NCBI GenBank assembly: GCA_007449985.2
Contig: VIIQ02000571.1
Span: 248,001 to 312,000, forward strand
Length of the DNA stretch: 64,000 nucleotides
Source of the DNA: Desmodesmus armatus
Taxonomy: Eukaryota; Chlorophyta; Chlorophyceae; Sphaeropleales; Scenedesmaceae
Direction of reading: 5' to 3'
Position 1 is the first letter of the stretch. The number at the start of each line of letters is the position of its first letter. The notes beneath the pieces were generated by a model, which searched no databases, was not told where the DNA came from, and saw only the letters and a program-made list of their open reading frames with translations. This document shows, piece by piece, positions 30,325-40,500 of this stretch. The position numbers and the translations under genes were made by a program.

Positions 30325-30662
30325 ATGCCTCAAATACATTCAAAGTACGCGTTTGCATGCCGCTACGGGCTTGTGGGTGCCTCCTTGAGCGACAGCCTGG
30401 GCGATGGATGGACTGTTGACCAGGCTGAGAAACTGGCTGCTACAGCTGAAAGCACCCAACAAACATCGTTGAATAAATCATGTTACTGCGTTGGTGTGCG
30501 CGTTATGTGCCTTGTGCGCTTAGTTTGCATTCTGAACAGCCTGTCATGCAGGTGCTATCACTGCTGCTGCTGCTGTTCAGTAAAGAGCAGCAGCGAGAGC
30601 TCAACAGCAAGCATCAGCCACACGCAACAGCTTACAGTGGTGGGACAAGCTTTGAACATTAG
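30325..30662 (+). CDS. Hypothetical 99-residue protein with one membrane segment
   Basis: ATG 30325 opens MPQIHSKYAFACRYGLVGAS and SLGDGWTVDQAEKLAATAES. A 38-nt GT..AG intron (30514-30551, with CTGAAC before the acceptor) joins VGVRVMCL to VLSLLLLLFSKEQQRELNSK, making a hydrophobic helix followed by a polar tail that stops at 30662. Without the intron the frame stays open to 30936, so a longer unspliced product (203 residues) is possible. No family is recognised. The gene lies inside the inverted-repeat pair and starts 79 bp from the putative MYND start on the other strand. Confidence 0.35.
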
Positions 30663-31644
30663 TAATCTGCCTTGCTCAAGCCGTGCAGCCCGCTCCAACA
30701 ACCATGCTTCTGCTGTTCGTTCAGGGGTTCAAACACGTTCGATGTCACCGCTCGCATGCAGAGCGGGGCAGCTGAGCATGTACCGCCTCATTGAACTATA
30801 TAACATGTTTGAACACGTGTATTCAAGGGGCTACGTGCACGCTATTGACAGCATATCGAGATTATGGTTTGAAGTCAAACTTCTATGGCCTCAGACGCAG
30901 GCCTCAGCGCATGGGCAGTGCAAGGGATGCAGCTGAACCATGCTGCCACACAAGAAGACTTGGTTGCCAGCTGCTGCGGCCTTGCAGCCCCTGCTTTTGC
31001 AATAATTTTGAGATTATCCCCAATTGGGGACCTCCTCGGTAGAAGGTTAATAAAGTGACCCACGTGTTCCAATGATGATCTGACTAAGAACTGGATTTGC
31101 GCGTATGGCGAACGACGACCAGGCTGGGAACAATGTCGACATGCCAATTCAGGCCATCTTAAGCTGAGCCTCAGCCACGTTTGCTGGGACTGACAGTGCC
31201 AGTGAGTTGGGACCAAGTGCAGCTGGGACAACACTCAGCCAGGATCAACCTCTGCGTGACTAGGTGCTCACCCACGATAGGAGACATGGAGGTGAGGGTT
31301 CGTCAGCATATGCCCAGCAGCCTGCCTCCGTGATTTGGCATCAAACGGCAAGGCTGTTCTTCTTGTGCTGCCCTGCTGTTGCAATGCTGCACCGCCCACC
31401 GTGTGCCTGATAACGTACCTACCTTGCCTTGACTTTTTCCAGAACTGCTGATCTGACTGGTCCTGCACCCCCTGGTCCATCATCACGGTTGTTGCAGTTG
31501 GCAGCTGCTGAATAAGGGGTGCTGCGGCAGCACTGCTGCCAGCCTGCACGATCAGATAAAACAACAGGGCCCACAGTTGCCGCATCCTGGGCACAAAAAG
31601 CTCTTTGCAGCAAATCCACTACTGTGTCTCACGCTGCTGGGTGC
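30663..31644. other. Spacer with coding-like fragments upstream of the F-box/LRR gene
   Basis: It contains the right arm of the inverted repeat and the presumed promoter or 5' UTR of the plus-strand F-box/LRR gene. Coding-like pieces are seen on both strands: plus HVYSRGYVHAIDSISRLWF near 30820, and minus FINLLPRRSPIGDNLKII near 31040. None could be joined into a gene. A plus-strand ATG near 31106 (MANDDQAGNNVDMPIQAILS) could be a 5' exon, but its donor is unclear. Confidence 0.35.
31032..31051. repeat. Right arm of 20-bp inverted repeat
   Basis: CTCCTCGGTAGAAGGTTAAT, the exact reverse complement of 30245-30264. The arms enclose 807 bp. No target-site duplication is visible outside them. Confidence 0.85.
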
Positions 31645-33758
31645 ATGCTGGTGCCCCTGCAGGCCGTCGCAGCAGGAGACACAGCAGCAAACCCTGCTGG
31701 CCAGTCACCCCTCATGCGCTGTGTTTCCAAGCTGAATGACGACATGCTGACGACCTATCTGCTGCCCAAGCTGGTTGAGCAGGGGTCTGTAGGTGCAGTG
31801 GCCCTTACCTGCGGTCAGCTGCGCAGGCTGTGCCAGCTCAGCACACCCCACCTGGACCTGTCCAAACAGCTGCAGGACAACCCTTGCCATGACCCAGAGC
31901 TTGCCAAGAAGCTAACAGCCGCCTTCCCCAACTGCACGTCGCTGGCTTTTGCATGGGCCAACAGCAGCACAGTTGACGCGTACAGTGGCATCAGCCTGCT
32001 GCTGGCCGGGTGAGTCCTAATGCTGGTGCGGCAAATGCTTGAAGCATCTAGAAGGCTAAGATGGTAAGCTTCCTCTGTCAAGCTGCTACATCAACATATG
32101 GTCATCAACGCTGCATCTGTCCGTCTGACCACCGATACTGTACTGTTGTAATGTGCTTTCCTGTGCCATGCTGTGCTGGGATGTGCTGGGACGTGCTTGC
32201 AGGCTTCCAAACCTCAGCAGCGTCAGCATAAAAGCTGCTGCCGCTGACGGCGGTCAAGAAGGTGACCCCAACCCTGTGCTGAGCCAGCTGTGCCTGCATG
32301 CGACAGACCTGCAGTGCCTGTGCCTGCAGCTCAACACCACCTGGAAAGACTGCGGTGCATTTTGGACCTCACTGGGCAGCATGACAAACCTGACAAAGCT
32401 TCAGCTCACATTTGATGACAAAGAGGTGAGGCAAGCTGGGTGGCAGCTAGTCCTTGCATGCAGGGATATTGCTGACTGGTGCTAGCCATAACGCATCAGG
32501 TTGTGCTGCGGTTGTGCGCAGTGCTGCGTTGCCGAGACGATTGCGAGAGCATGAGATGGCAGGCGCTGTAGGCATTGCTGAAGCTACATGCCGCATGCTT
32601 CGCTGCCTGCAGGAGTACATCTTCCCACACAGCAGCCTGCAGGCGCTCGCAGGCCTGACCAATTTGCAGTCCCTGGTGATTGACACGATGTGGGCAGCGT
32701 GGGATACATGGCAGTGTCTAGGAGAAGATGCTCTGGAGCAATTGGCCCAGCAGTTCCCAGGGAGCCTGACAGCCCTGACTGAGCTCAGTCTTCACTGGGA
32801 GGTCCTGCCGATGATCAAGGCTGTCAGCACGTGTGTGAGCCTGCAGGATCTGCACTTGCGGCTTTGGGACGGTGGGCGGCCTGACTTGGAAAAGGAGGAC
32901 TGGGATGCATTAGCTCGACTCACTCGGCTCACACGGCTGTACGTAGATGTGTCTGTTGACATAGAGGGCAATGAAGCATTGTATACTGTGATTGGGCAGC
33001 TGAAGGAGCTTCGTGTTGTGGGCGTTTCCTCGTGGTGTCCGAACGCCCTGCCAGAGCTGCAGAGCCTCACCCTCATAACAGCGCTCTTTGGCAACTGGGA
33101 CAGTGTTTTTTGGCATAGTTATACAGTTTATAATGATGTAGGTGGTTTGTCTTGTCCACACATCAGGGAGCTTGGCGAGACAGGCGGTGCTATCCCCTTC
33201 GACGCCTTCCCCAACCTGGTGCACCTGGGGTTTTCCAGTGTGGGTGTGGGCGAGTTGCGGAGTCTCGCCCGTCACTGCACTAAAGTGCAGACGCTGAAGA
33301 TTCGTCTGAAAGCATTGAACAGGGGGCGTTTTGACAGTTGTGCGCCACTGTTGGCACCCCTTGCAAAGCTGCCACACCTCACACACCTTGAGCTGCCTGA
33401 GCTGAAGGACTGTGAACTGCTGTCATTCACTAGTGCGGCTGCTGCTGCGGGATGCCTGAAGCTGCAGCACTTGGACGTGTGTGGGCCGCTGTCTGTGTTT
33501 GCTCTGATGCAGCTGCAGAGTGTCCGTGGTTTGAGCGAGCTAGTGGTGCATGTGAGCAACGGTGGGGATGTGAGGGGCACGTTTACTGTAGAAGCTGTCC
33601 GCGCATGGCTTGTGGGGTTGGCCATGGTGCCTAGGGTTTGCTTGGTGCTAAGCTCGGCAGAGCAGCGGCAGGTGTTTGAAGCTGCTAGGCAGTGGGTAGC
33701 TCAGCACATGCTGCCCCTGCCTGCACTGCTGAAGGTGTCTGTTGAGGAAGTGGTTTGA
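31645..33758 (+). CDS. F-box-like leucine-rich-repeat protein
   Basis: Exons 31645-32009, 32203-32425 and 32613-33758 join in frame (577 residues from this ATG). Near the N-terminus, KLNDDMLTTYLLPKLVEQGS followed by GAVALTCGQLRRLC has the helical pattern of an F-box. After it come leucine-rich repeats: LPNLSSVSI, MTNLTKLQL, LTNLQSLVI, LTALTELSLHW, LKELRVVGV, PNLVHLGF, LPHLTHLEL and CLKLQHLDV. Such proteins usually act as substrate-recognition subunits of SCF ubiquitin ligases, and the family is strongly expanded in chlorophytes. The start is uncertain: ATG 31645 lies just before a possible CTGCAG acceptor, and ATG 31714 (MRCVSKLNDDML) is an alternative. It converges on a second gene of the same type. 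Confidence 0.75.
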
Positions 33759-33945
33759 CAGGTCAGATATCTATCGCGATATTGTTGCTGGCGATCGCGC
33801 CGGGTTGGATGATGATGATGGTGGTAGCAGCAGCTTGGATATGGATGCTGGTGGTGACACCAGCTCGGGCGATGACGACGGTGGTAGCGGCAGCTCAGAG
33901 GATGGATCTGGTGGTGGCGCCAGCGATAATGAGTGGGACAACTAG
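33742..33945 (+). other. Acidic open frame overlapping the end of the LRR gene
   Basis: In a different frame from the LRR gene, overlapping its last codons, a frame reads DIYRDIVAGDRAGLDDDDGG and continues as Asp/Gly/Ser repeats to EWDN and a stop. It has no ATG at its start. It may be a GAT/GGT-rich tandem repeat in the 3' UTR that happens to be open, or an alternative C-terminus reached by splicing. I see no good splice pair for the latter. Confidence 0.3.
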
Positions 33946-34876
33946 GTTGATGTTGTGAGATTGTTATGTGTGGCCTGCAAGTGCTTGTGAATCTGAACTT
34001 GCTGCCATGGGCCTTCATGTGGCTGCTGCCAGGGGGGCACTCACATCCATTGCACAGCAGCTGCAGCAGGCAGGCAGAGAGCTTGGTACAACAGTCTTGA
34101 ATGGAGCTTTTCCATCGTGGCAGGCCCACTATTCGAAGCTGTTGCTGGGTTGATTCGTCATGCTGAGGCACCTTTTGCGGCTCGAGACAGGCGCACAGAC
34201 ATATGTTACAATGATAGTAGGTGCCTGCCTGGCCTAGGATGATACTGTCAGCAACCCATGCATATATCAAACCGCCGCACTGCGCAGTGCAAAATAATGC
34301 TGGGTCAGCACCCAAAGTCATGGCTTGGCAACCACTCTAACAGCCTCCTGGGTGAAAGCATCAGCACTTTGATGACGGCCACCCAATCATAGAGCATCAT
34401 GTCTTGAGATAGCTATTGTACAAATAATGATGCTGTCGCCACAGAAGCAAGCACTTCCAACGTGTCTGGCAGCGGGTGCCAGAGCTTACACCAATACATG
34501 CACAAACAGCACCTGGGCACCAAGGCTACTGTGCAGGAACACCGTGCGGTACGTGGTGGCCCAAGCCCACCTTTGTGACACAAATCAACCAAACATATGC
34601 TGATTGCAGAGGCTGCCACCAAGTCCTACAAGTAGTATTTGCCGTGTTGCAGCCATCCACCACAACAGGCAGCCTGTGTCACTGTCCACCACAACAACAG
34701 CCCTTGCACCCTGGCTACACAAGTCACGACAAAATATTGTTCAAAATGCCCAACAACCAATGATGCCAAACAATTTGGCGACCTTGTTTGCCTTATATCC
34801 CACTGTCACGATAGTGTCGTGCCTAGTCTTGGCCGTCACCCGTCCCTGGGTGCCCTTCCTCTTCCCCTGTGCCAGC
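33946..34876. other. Convergent intergenic region between two LRR genes
   Basis: This stretch holds the two 3' UTRs. A plus-strand frame near 34000-34153 (ELAAMGLHVAAARGALTSIA, ending YSKLLLG) is coding-like but isolated. No repeat or RNA gene was recognised. Confidence 0.35.
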
Positions 34877-36820
34877 TCAGCTATTCCTGGCAGGGAACAA
34901 GTGCTGGTAGTGCTGCCTGTACAGAGCATCTGCGTTGGCCTGCCACCAAGACAGCCACTGCTTGGACACATCAGGCGAGCGGCACGGCAGACAATCCTGT
35001 ACATGCAGCAGGACAACAGAACAGTCAGGCTTGTCCACACCTGAATTGCTGACACAATCGGTACAGCTGTGCCGCTGCGGCCGCCGGTCTCTGTGTGCAT
35101 GTTGCAGCAGCATCACCTCGTGTATCACCTGCTATGACTGAGTGACCCTGCAAGCCTGCCACTGTGGCACTTGCCACGCTGGTTGGCTACCTACTGTGGC
35201 AGTCACATATGCATGTAGAGGCCGGCATGCGGGATTCATTGTGACACTTACCAGCTGCAGAAACTCAACGTCTTCCAATATGTCCAGCCCAGCGTCAAAC
35301 TTGAGCCGTGTCAGCTGCTGCAGCCCTGTCAGCTCTAACAGCCCATCAGGGTTGCGGTTGCAGTAGTATTCCAACTCAAGATCCCGCAGGCCACCCAGCT
35401 GCTGCACCAGCGCATAGGTGTCTTCGGCATCCTCGTATGCTGTGCGCAGCTTGGTGAGGCTTGTTAGCAGCGGTAGCGCCTCTGTCGGCGCGCTATCAAT
35501 GCTGAGGGCTTTGAGGTTTGGGCAGCAGCGCACAATGCACTGAAAGTTGATGAGCCTCAGGCATGGCTGTGCTGTCACCAGTGACAGCGCCTCCAACTGC
35601 AGCAGCCTGTTGGGTGCAAACACATGCTGCCATGCCCCGCTGGGTAGCCTTATGTCATCCAAGTTGAGGTACCGCAGCCTGCTGCTGGCTGTCAGGGCAG
35701 TGAGGGCTGTACAGGGGGATGAATTGAGACTGATGGACAACTCCAGGGCTGTCAGCTGCTGCAGCTGTGGCAGCAAGCCAAGAAGGTCCTGTGCCCCAGT
35801 GTCAGAAGGTACGAGGTAGTCCATCTGCAGCACCAGGTGCTCAAGGTTGGTGAAGCCAGTGAACATGGACGGCTGCACCCCACCGAAGCCGTTAATCGGA
35901 TTCTCTGATTGCAGCTTCAGCACCTGCAGCTGTGTAAGCTCTGTAAGGCCTGGCACTGCCTCCTGTCCTGGGACCACATTGCGCGGGTGGTCAGCAGGCA
36001 CCACAGACAGGGAGGGCGCACTCAGAGAGAATGAGCTGAGCTGCGTCATGCCTGACAGGCCTTCGAAGGCCCGCGGGTGAAAAGGCCTCGGGCTGCGCCA
36101 GCACTCTATGTCCACCGAGCGTAGCTGTGTGAGTGCCCACACACACTGCAGGGACATCCCCATAGGCATGTAGTCAGTCGCATCACACAGGCTGCCGCCT
36201 AGCTTGAGGTGTGTAAGGGTGGTCAGCTGCTGCAGCGTGTGCGCACAGGGCTCAGGAAGGTACACCTCACACCGCTTCACATCCAGCAGCTCCAATTGCT
36301 GCAGGCTCTGCAGTGACGCAAGCTCCGGCACAATGCACCTGAACGCTCCAGGGCCCTTTAGTGACAGGCTGGTGAGGTTGGTAGCAGCAGCAAGCCCCCG
36401 AACATACTGCTGGTTGCGCGCCCACACCTCTGCCAGATCCTCGCCGGGTGTCCTGCCGCCAGGCAGCACTGCCTGCAGCTTGCTGAGTGCCTTGCCATGC
36501 TTGCGCAGCCACCGCCACATGCTCAACAGGCTGCCGTCATCAAGGTCAGGTTTGATGCTGACAATGGTGTCTGTTGCCTCAACTGCTGCCTTGGACCAAC
36601 TGCGCGACACCCGAGCGCATGACCGCAGCCTGTCTCCGAGGCCTACATGCCTCAGGATGTTCACGAGGTGTGGTGCTGTCGCCCTGTCACCTAAGGAGTA
36701 GCTATGAGCATGGGTTGTAGCTGACTGCTGCTTGGCTGGGTCTGTGCTGCCATGTGGGTGCAGGCTCAAGTGCGACAGCCTGGCAGCTGCTTTGGACACA
36801 TCGGTAGATGAATTGGTCAT
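34877..36820 (-). CDS. F-box leucine-rich-repeat protein
   Basis: Exon 1 36820-35252 ends at a strong GTAAGT donor. Exon 2 34996-34877 (DCLPCRSPDVSKQWLSWWQA to LFPARNS) joins in phase 0 for 562 residues. The first ATG in the long frame is MTNSSTDVSKAAARLSHLSL; upstream codons in the same frame have no ATG. An F-box is visible as HLVNILRHVGLGDRLRSCAR with VSRSWSKAA. Repeats include ATNLTSLSL, LQSLQQLELL, LTTLTHLKLGG, LTQLRSVDIE, LTQLQVLKL, FTNLEHLVLQ, LQQLTALELS, SSRLRYLNL and LRDLELEYY. The likely role is substrate selection for an SCF ubiquitin ligase. If the intron is retained, the frame stops at 35132 instead. It is the partner of the convergent plus-strand gene; the two differ in sequence, so this is not a recent duplication. 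Confidence 0.8.
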
Positions 36821-37518
36821 ACAGGACTGTGCTGACTGCAATATCGCTTTGAGCTGGTAGGGACGTGTGTGGGGCAGCTGATCAGCGTGAACAAACGCGC
36901 GATTGCTTACATAAGGCGTTGTGTAAACAACTTCTGTTCATTTGTAGGCGCAAGCGTGGGCGCAAGTGGCATTCTTCTGGCGTGCAGGCGAGTCCAACGT
37001 TGTTCAGCGCATGCCAGGTCGATGGAAGGCCGGCACAAGGACTGTGAAAGTCGACTCCATGCACATCATCAGATGCTTGAGCTGTTGGTTAAGGGTTGGA
37101 GCTGTTACTGCATCACTAGCCAGGCAAGCTGTCCGGGCGTGCTGTGCAGGTTGGGCGTACAAGGCGTTTGAAAACAGGGGTCCTGTCAAGGCTGTAACTC
37201 GTCAGGCGCAATGGTTTCAAATGCTGGGGCCCCTGCACACACCATGGCATGAGCATTGCTGGCCTCACCAACCCTTTCCAGGTCCCGTTGCTGCCTACTG
37301 TGTAGCAGCGTGTCGATCAGCTCCTGCTAGGGGACTACCTGGGGCGCATGGCTAACATCCTAACGCAGGAGGCACCTCTGCCAGTTGCTGTGGTGGTCAA
37401 TAGTTGGGTGCGACCTGCTCTCGTTACAGTGGAAGCATGGAGTACGCTCCATCATACTCACTAGCCACACATACGAAATGCTGCCTGATCAGCTGGCTCA
37501 AAAGCCCCACCTCCTGCC
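36821..37518. other. Spacer between LRR gene start and Nup93 end
   Basis: This spacer holds the LRR gene promoter and the Nup93 3' UTR. A plus-strand frame at about 36869-37171 (VNKRAIAYIRRC, SMEGRHKDCESRLHAHHQML) looks coding but has no upstream ATG and starts only about 50 bp from the LRR start codon. It may be an uncalled small gene or a chance opening. Confidence 0.35.
37424..37428 (-). terminator. Putative poly(A) signal of Nup93
   Basis: TGTAA on the minus strand about 90 bases after the Nup93 stop codon, a normal distance for a chlorophyte polyadenylation signal. Confidence 0.45.
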
Positions 37519-40500
37519 TCACATCCCTACTTCCCGCGCACACATATTGATCCGTTCAAACACCTCTGTGCTCACAAACGCGTCCAGCCCCAGCACAAAC
37601 AGCTTGAGGCAGTGCACCTGCTGCACCAGCTGCTGCGTGATGTGGCCCTGTGCCCGCAGCCCCATCACAGCCTCCACTAGTGCTAACAGCACATCAGACA
37701 GCCTCTCCCTTACGCTGTCGTTCAGCTGCTTGATGCTGGCACGGCAGGTCTCAACCCTGGCTTGCTCAGACGGCAGAAACTTGAGCCGCTGAGCCACCTG
37801 CACAGGAAGGCAGCAGGGCACAGCAGCAGACAGGGTTGGTACGTTGCGTTCACGTCCACAGAGCATGCGCCACACAGGTATGCTTGCATCATCACAGATG
37901 CACCTCATGTAAAGGTGGTGGAGTGTAGGGAGGAGGAGATGGGGCCACAGGACTTGGATGTTGGTGGAGGTGCTACTGTTTGTGTCTCTTCAGCAAGCCA
38001 CAGCACTTGAGAGGTCAAGAAAGCAGGCACCCCTACTTGGAGAGGCTGCCAGCACACCACGCCGCGCGGTGCACGTGTGCTCCCTGCTGCCATGCTAATT
38101 AGCTACCTGCTGGCCCACCTGATCCACGCGTAAGTGCTGGGTGGGTATGTTTGTCGCCTTCAGCAGCTGCTGTCCCTGTGGAGGACCCCTCCCTCTCCCG
38201 TTGTGCCCCAGCAATGCCCCGGCAGCCCACACCCCCCCCTCTTTTCTCCCTTGTCGCAAGGACAGCGCCCCAAACATGGAGCCATCCTCTGTACATTCAC
38301 ACACTTCCACAAACATGCAGTGCACAGGCAGTGCCCCCAGTCAAAACCCACCTGCCCCCCCCCCCCCCCGTCGTGAAAACTAAAACAGCCTACCTGCAGC
38401 ACCCGCTCGTACTGCTTGCTGCTCGCCAGCTCCAGCAGCTCCCGGATGACCTGCAGCTCCTGGAAGGCGTCTGCTGCTGCTGTGGCTGCCTGACTGGGTG
38501 CCTGCTGGATAGCCTCCACTGCTGCCTGGCCACGCGTCAACAATGTGGCGATGGCATCCGTCATCGCACCTGTCGGAGCAGCAGAGGGGATGGACACCGG
38601 GCGCAGCAGCAGTTGAGTGTGACTGCTAGGTCTCCGGAGCTTTACCCTGCCAACATGCCAATAAACTATCGCGTACTAGACCCTCCAACTTTGTTGTCAA
38701 AAACAGTTCACGGCCCAATAACGCACCGCATGATTGAGGCTACGTACACCTGGCTAAAACCAAATGTTCCCTCCAGCATGCATCACACACTTGCCGGTTG
38801 CCAGCCACGTGTCAACACTCAGGTGCTGACCAGCCGCTTTCGGCCAACAGGCCTCCTTACCCCTGTGTGTGTGAATGGCTGCAGTGAGCTGCATGTTGAT
38901 GATTTGCAGCGCCGGCAGCGGCTTGCCCGCCGCCAAGAACAGCTCACGAGCCTCGTCAGGCTGCTGGTTGCACTGGCAGTCAAACGCCACCGCTGCAAAC
39001 AGCTGCTGCCGCTGCTGCGGGTCCGGCACAAACTGCTGGATGGCACCGCCTGTGCCAAGGGGCCCTCCACCGCCCAGCAGGGTACCTGCAGGAACACACA
39101 CACGCACACACATGCTCAGCCACCAGCCAACCTCATGTGCTGAATGGCTCGCGTACATGGCCTCTGCAAGTCGGCGCCAGCATTGTGCAGAAAGCCTGAT
39201 ATGGCTTTTGTAAGGCCTGGTTGCCAATGGCTGGTGCTATTTCACCACAGTCCATGCCTGGTCCAAAGAGCTACGCCACTTGCTTTGCAACGTTTATATG
39301 CACCACCAAACACGGCCAGCCCCTCCATTAGGCATGTGTCCTGTCACAACACAACCACAAGCGTCAACCCAGCCCTCTTACCATAGTCCCTGCTCAGCAC
39401 CAGCAGCTCCCTAAACAGCTTGCCCTGCTCCTTGAGGCCCTGGCCCGACACAGCAGCAGCCAGCATGTAGTACTGCAGGGCAGTGATGCTGTCAGTGGTC
39501 ACGTAGCGGCGACCAAAGGCTGCCAGCTGCCCAGCCAGGTCCGGCCTGTCTGCCTCGCTCAGGGTCTCTGTGGGGCACTCCAGCACCTGGTTGATGCGCA
39601 AATTCGAGTGGACGAGCGATGGGACTGAGTTGACGAGAATGGGTGTGGCATGCGCAAGTGTTGGGCCTGTCTGGCTCGCTCTGGGCCTCTGTGAGGCATC
39701 CCAGCACCTGTTCAGCGTTCTTTTTGAGTGTTTGGGTGAGCCGTCCGGGGGGGAGGGAAGGATCGCGTGGATGCGTCATGTGCAAATGCTGGCTGCGCCC
39801 ATGCACGAGTATGAAAACTAGAGCAAGTTGGAGACAGAGCAGTTGCAGGCTTGCTTGCCGCATGTCTGCCTGCACCGACCTGTCCCGCTGGCCTCACCCA
39901 GGCGGCCGCACAATCCATCTGACAAGCCTCACATCACTGGCTGGCAGTTTCGCTATGCTGTAGCTTCTGTGCTATGATGCTGCATCATATGAAATCGAGT
40001 ACAGCCAAATGTGCCAACCTAAACCCACCTTCGTGAAGTACAGGGCGATGACAAGGTGGATGCCATCCACCCTGAAGGCCTTGGCCAGTGGGTCAGTCAG
40101 CAGGTAGCTCAGGGCACGCCTGCAAACAACAGCCAGAGTGCATACATGAGCCAGTCTCACAATCAAACCTGCTGCGCCTGGCGCTCGACGGTGAATCTAT
40201 CCGTGTGCAGATGCGCACGGTGTGAGGTTTGCGATTGATGTGATTCCAGCCCTGACACTGAGACGAGGGTGCAGCCTGTAAAGCCCCACAACACTGCATA
40301 TCAACCCTGCCTGCTGAGAATGTACTGCCATCAACAGCCACAGCCTAGGGCCAAGCGGACAAGGTGTGTGGCAGTGGCGCTAATGGACGCGAAGAGCGAA
40401 GCCTGCCTGCCTTGCCCCCTCACCTGAACTGCAGTGTCAGCAGCAGCACCGTCAGGTAGACCAAGGCATCCCTGCCGTTCTGTGTGTAGTACTTGGAGTC

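Noticed and set aside
30237..31061. Calling the inverted-repeat unit a MITE
   Set aside because: No target-site duplication and no second copy in the window, so only the repeat arms are annotated.
33976..34153. Plus-strand frame ELAAMGLHVAAARG to YSKLLLG as a gene
   Set aside because: Protein-like but only about 50 codons, no start or linked exon found; noted in the spacer entry instead.
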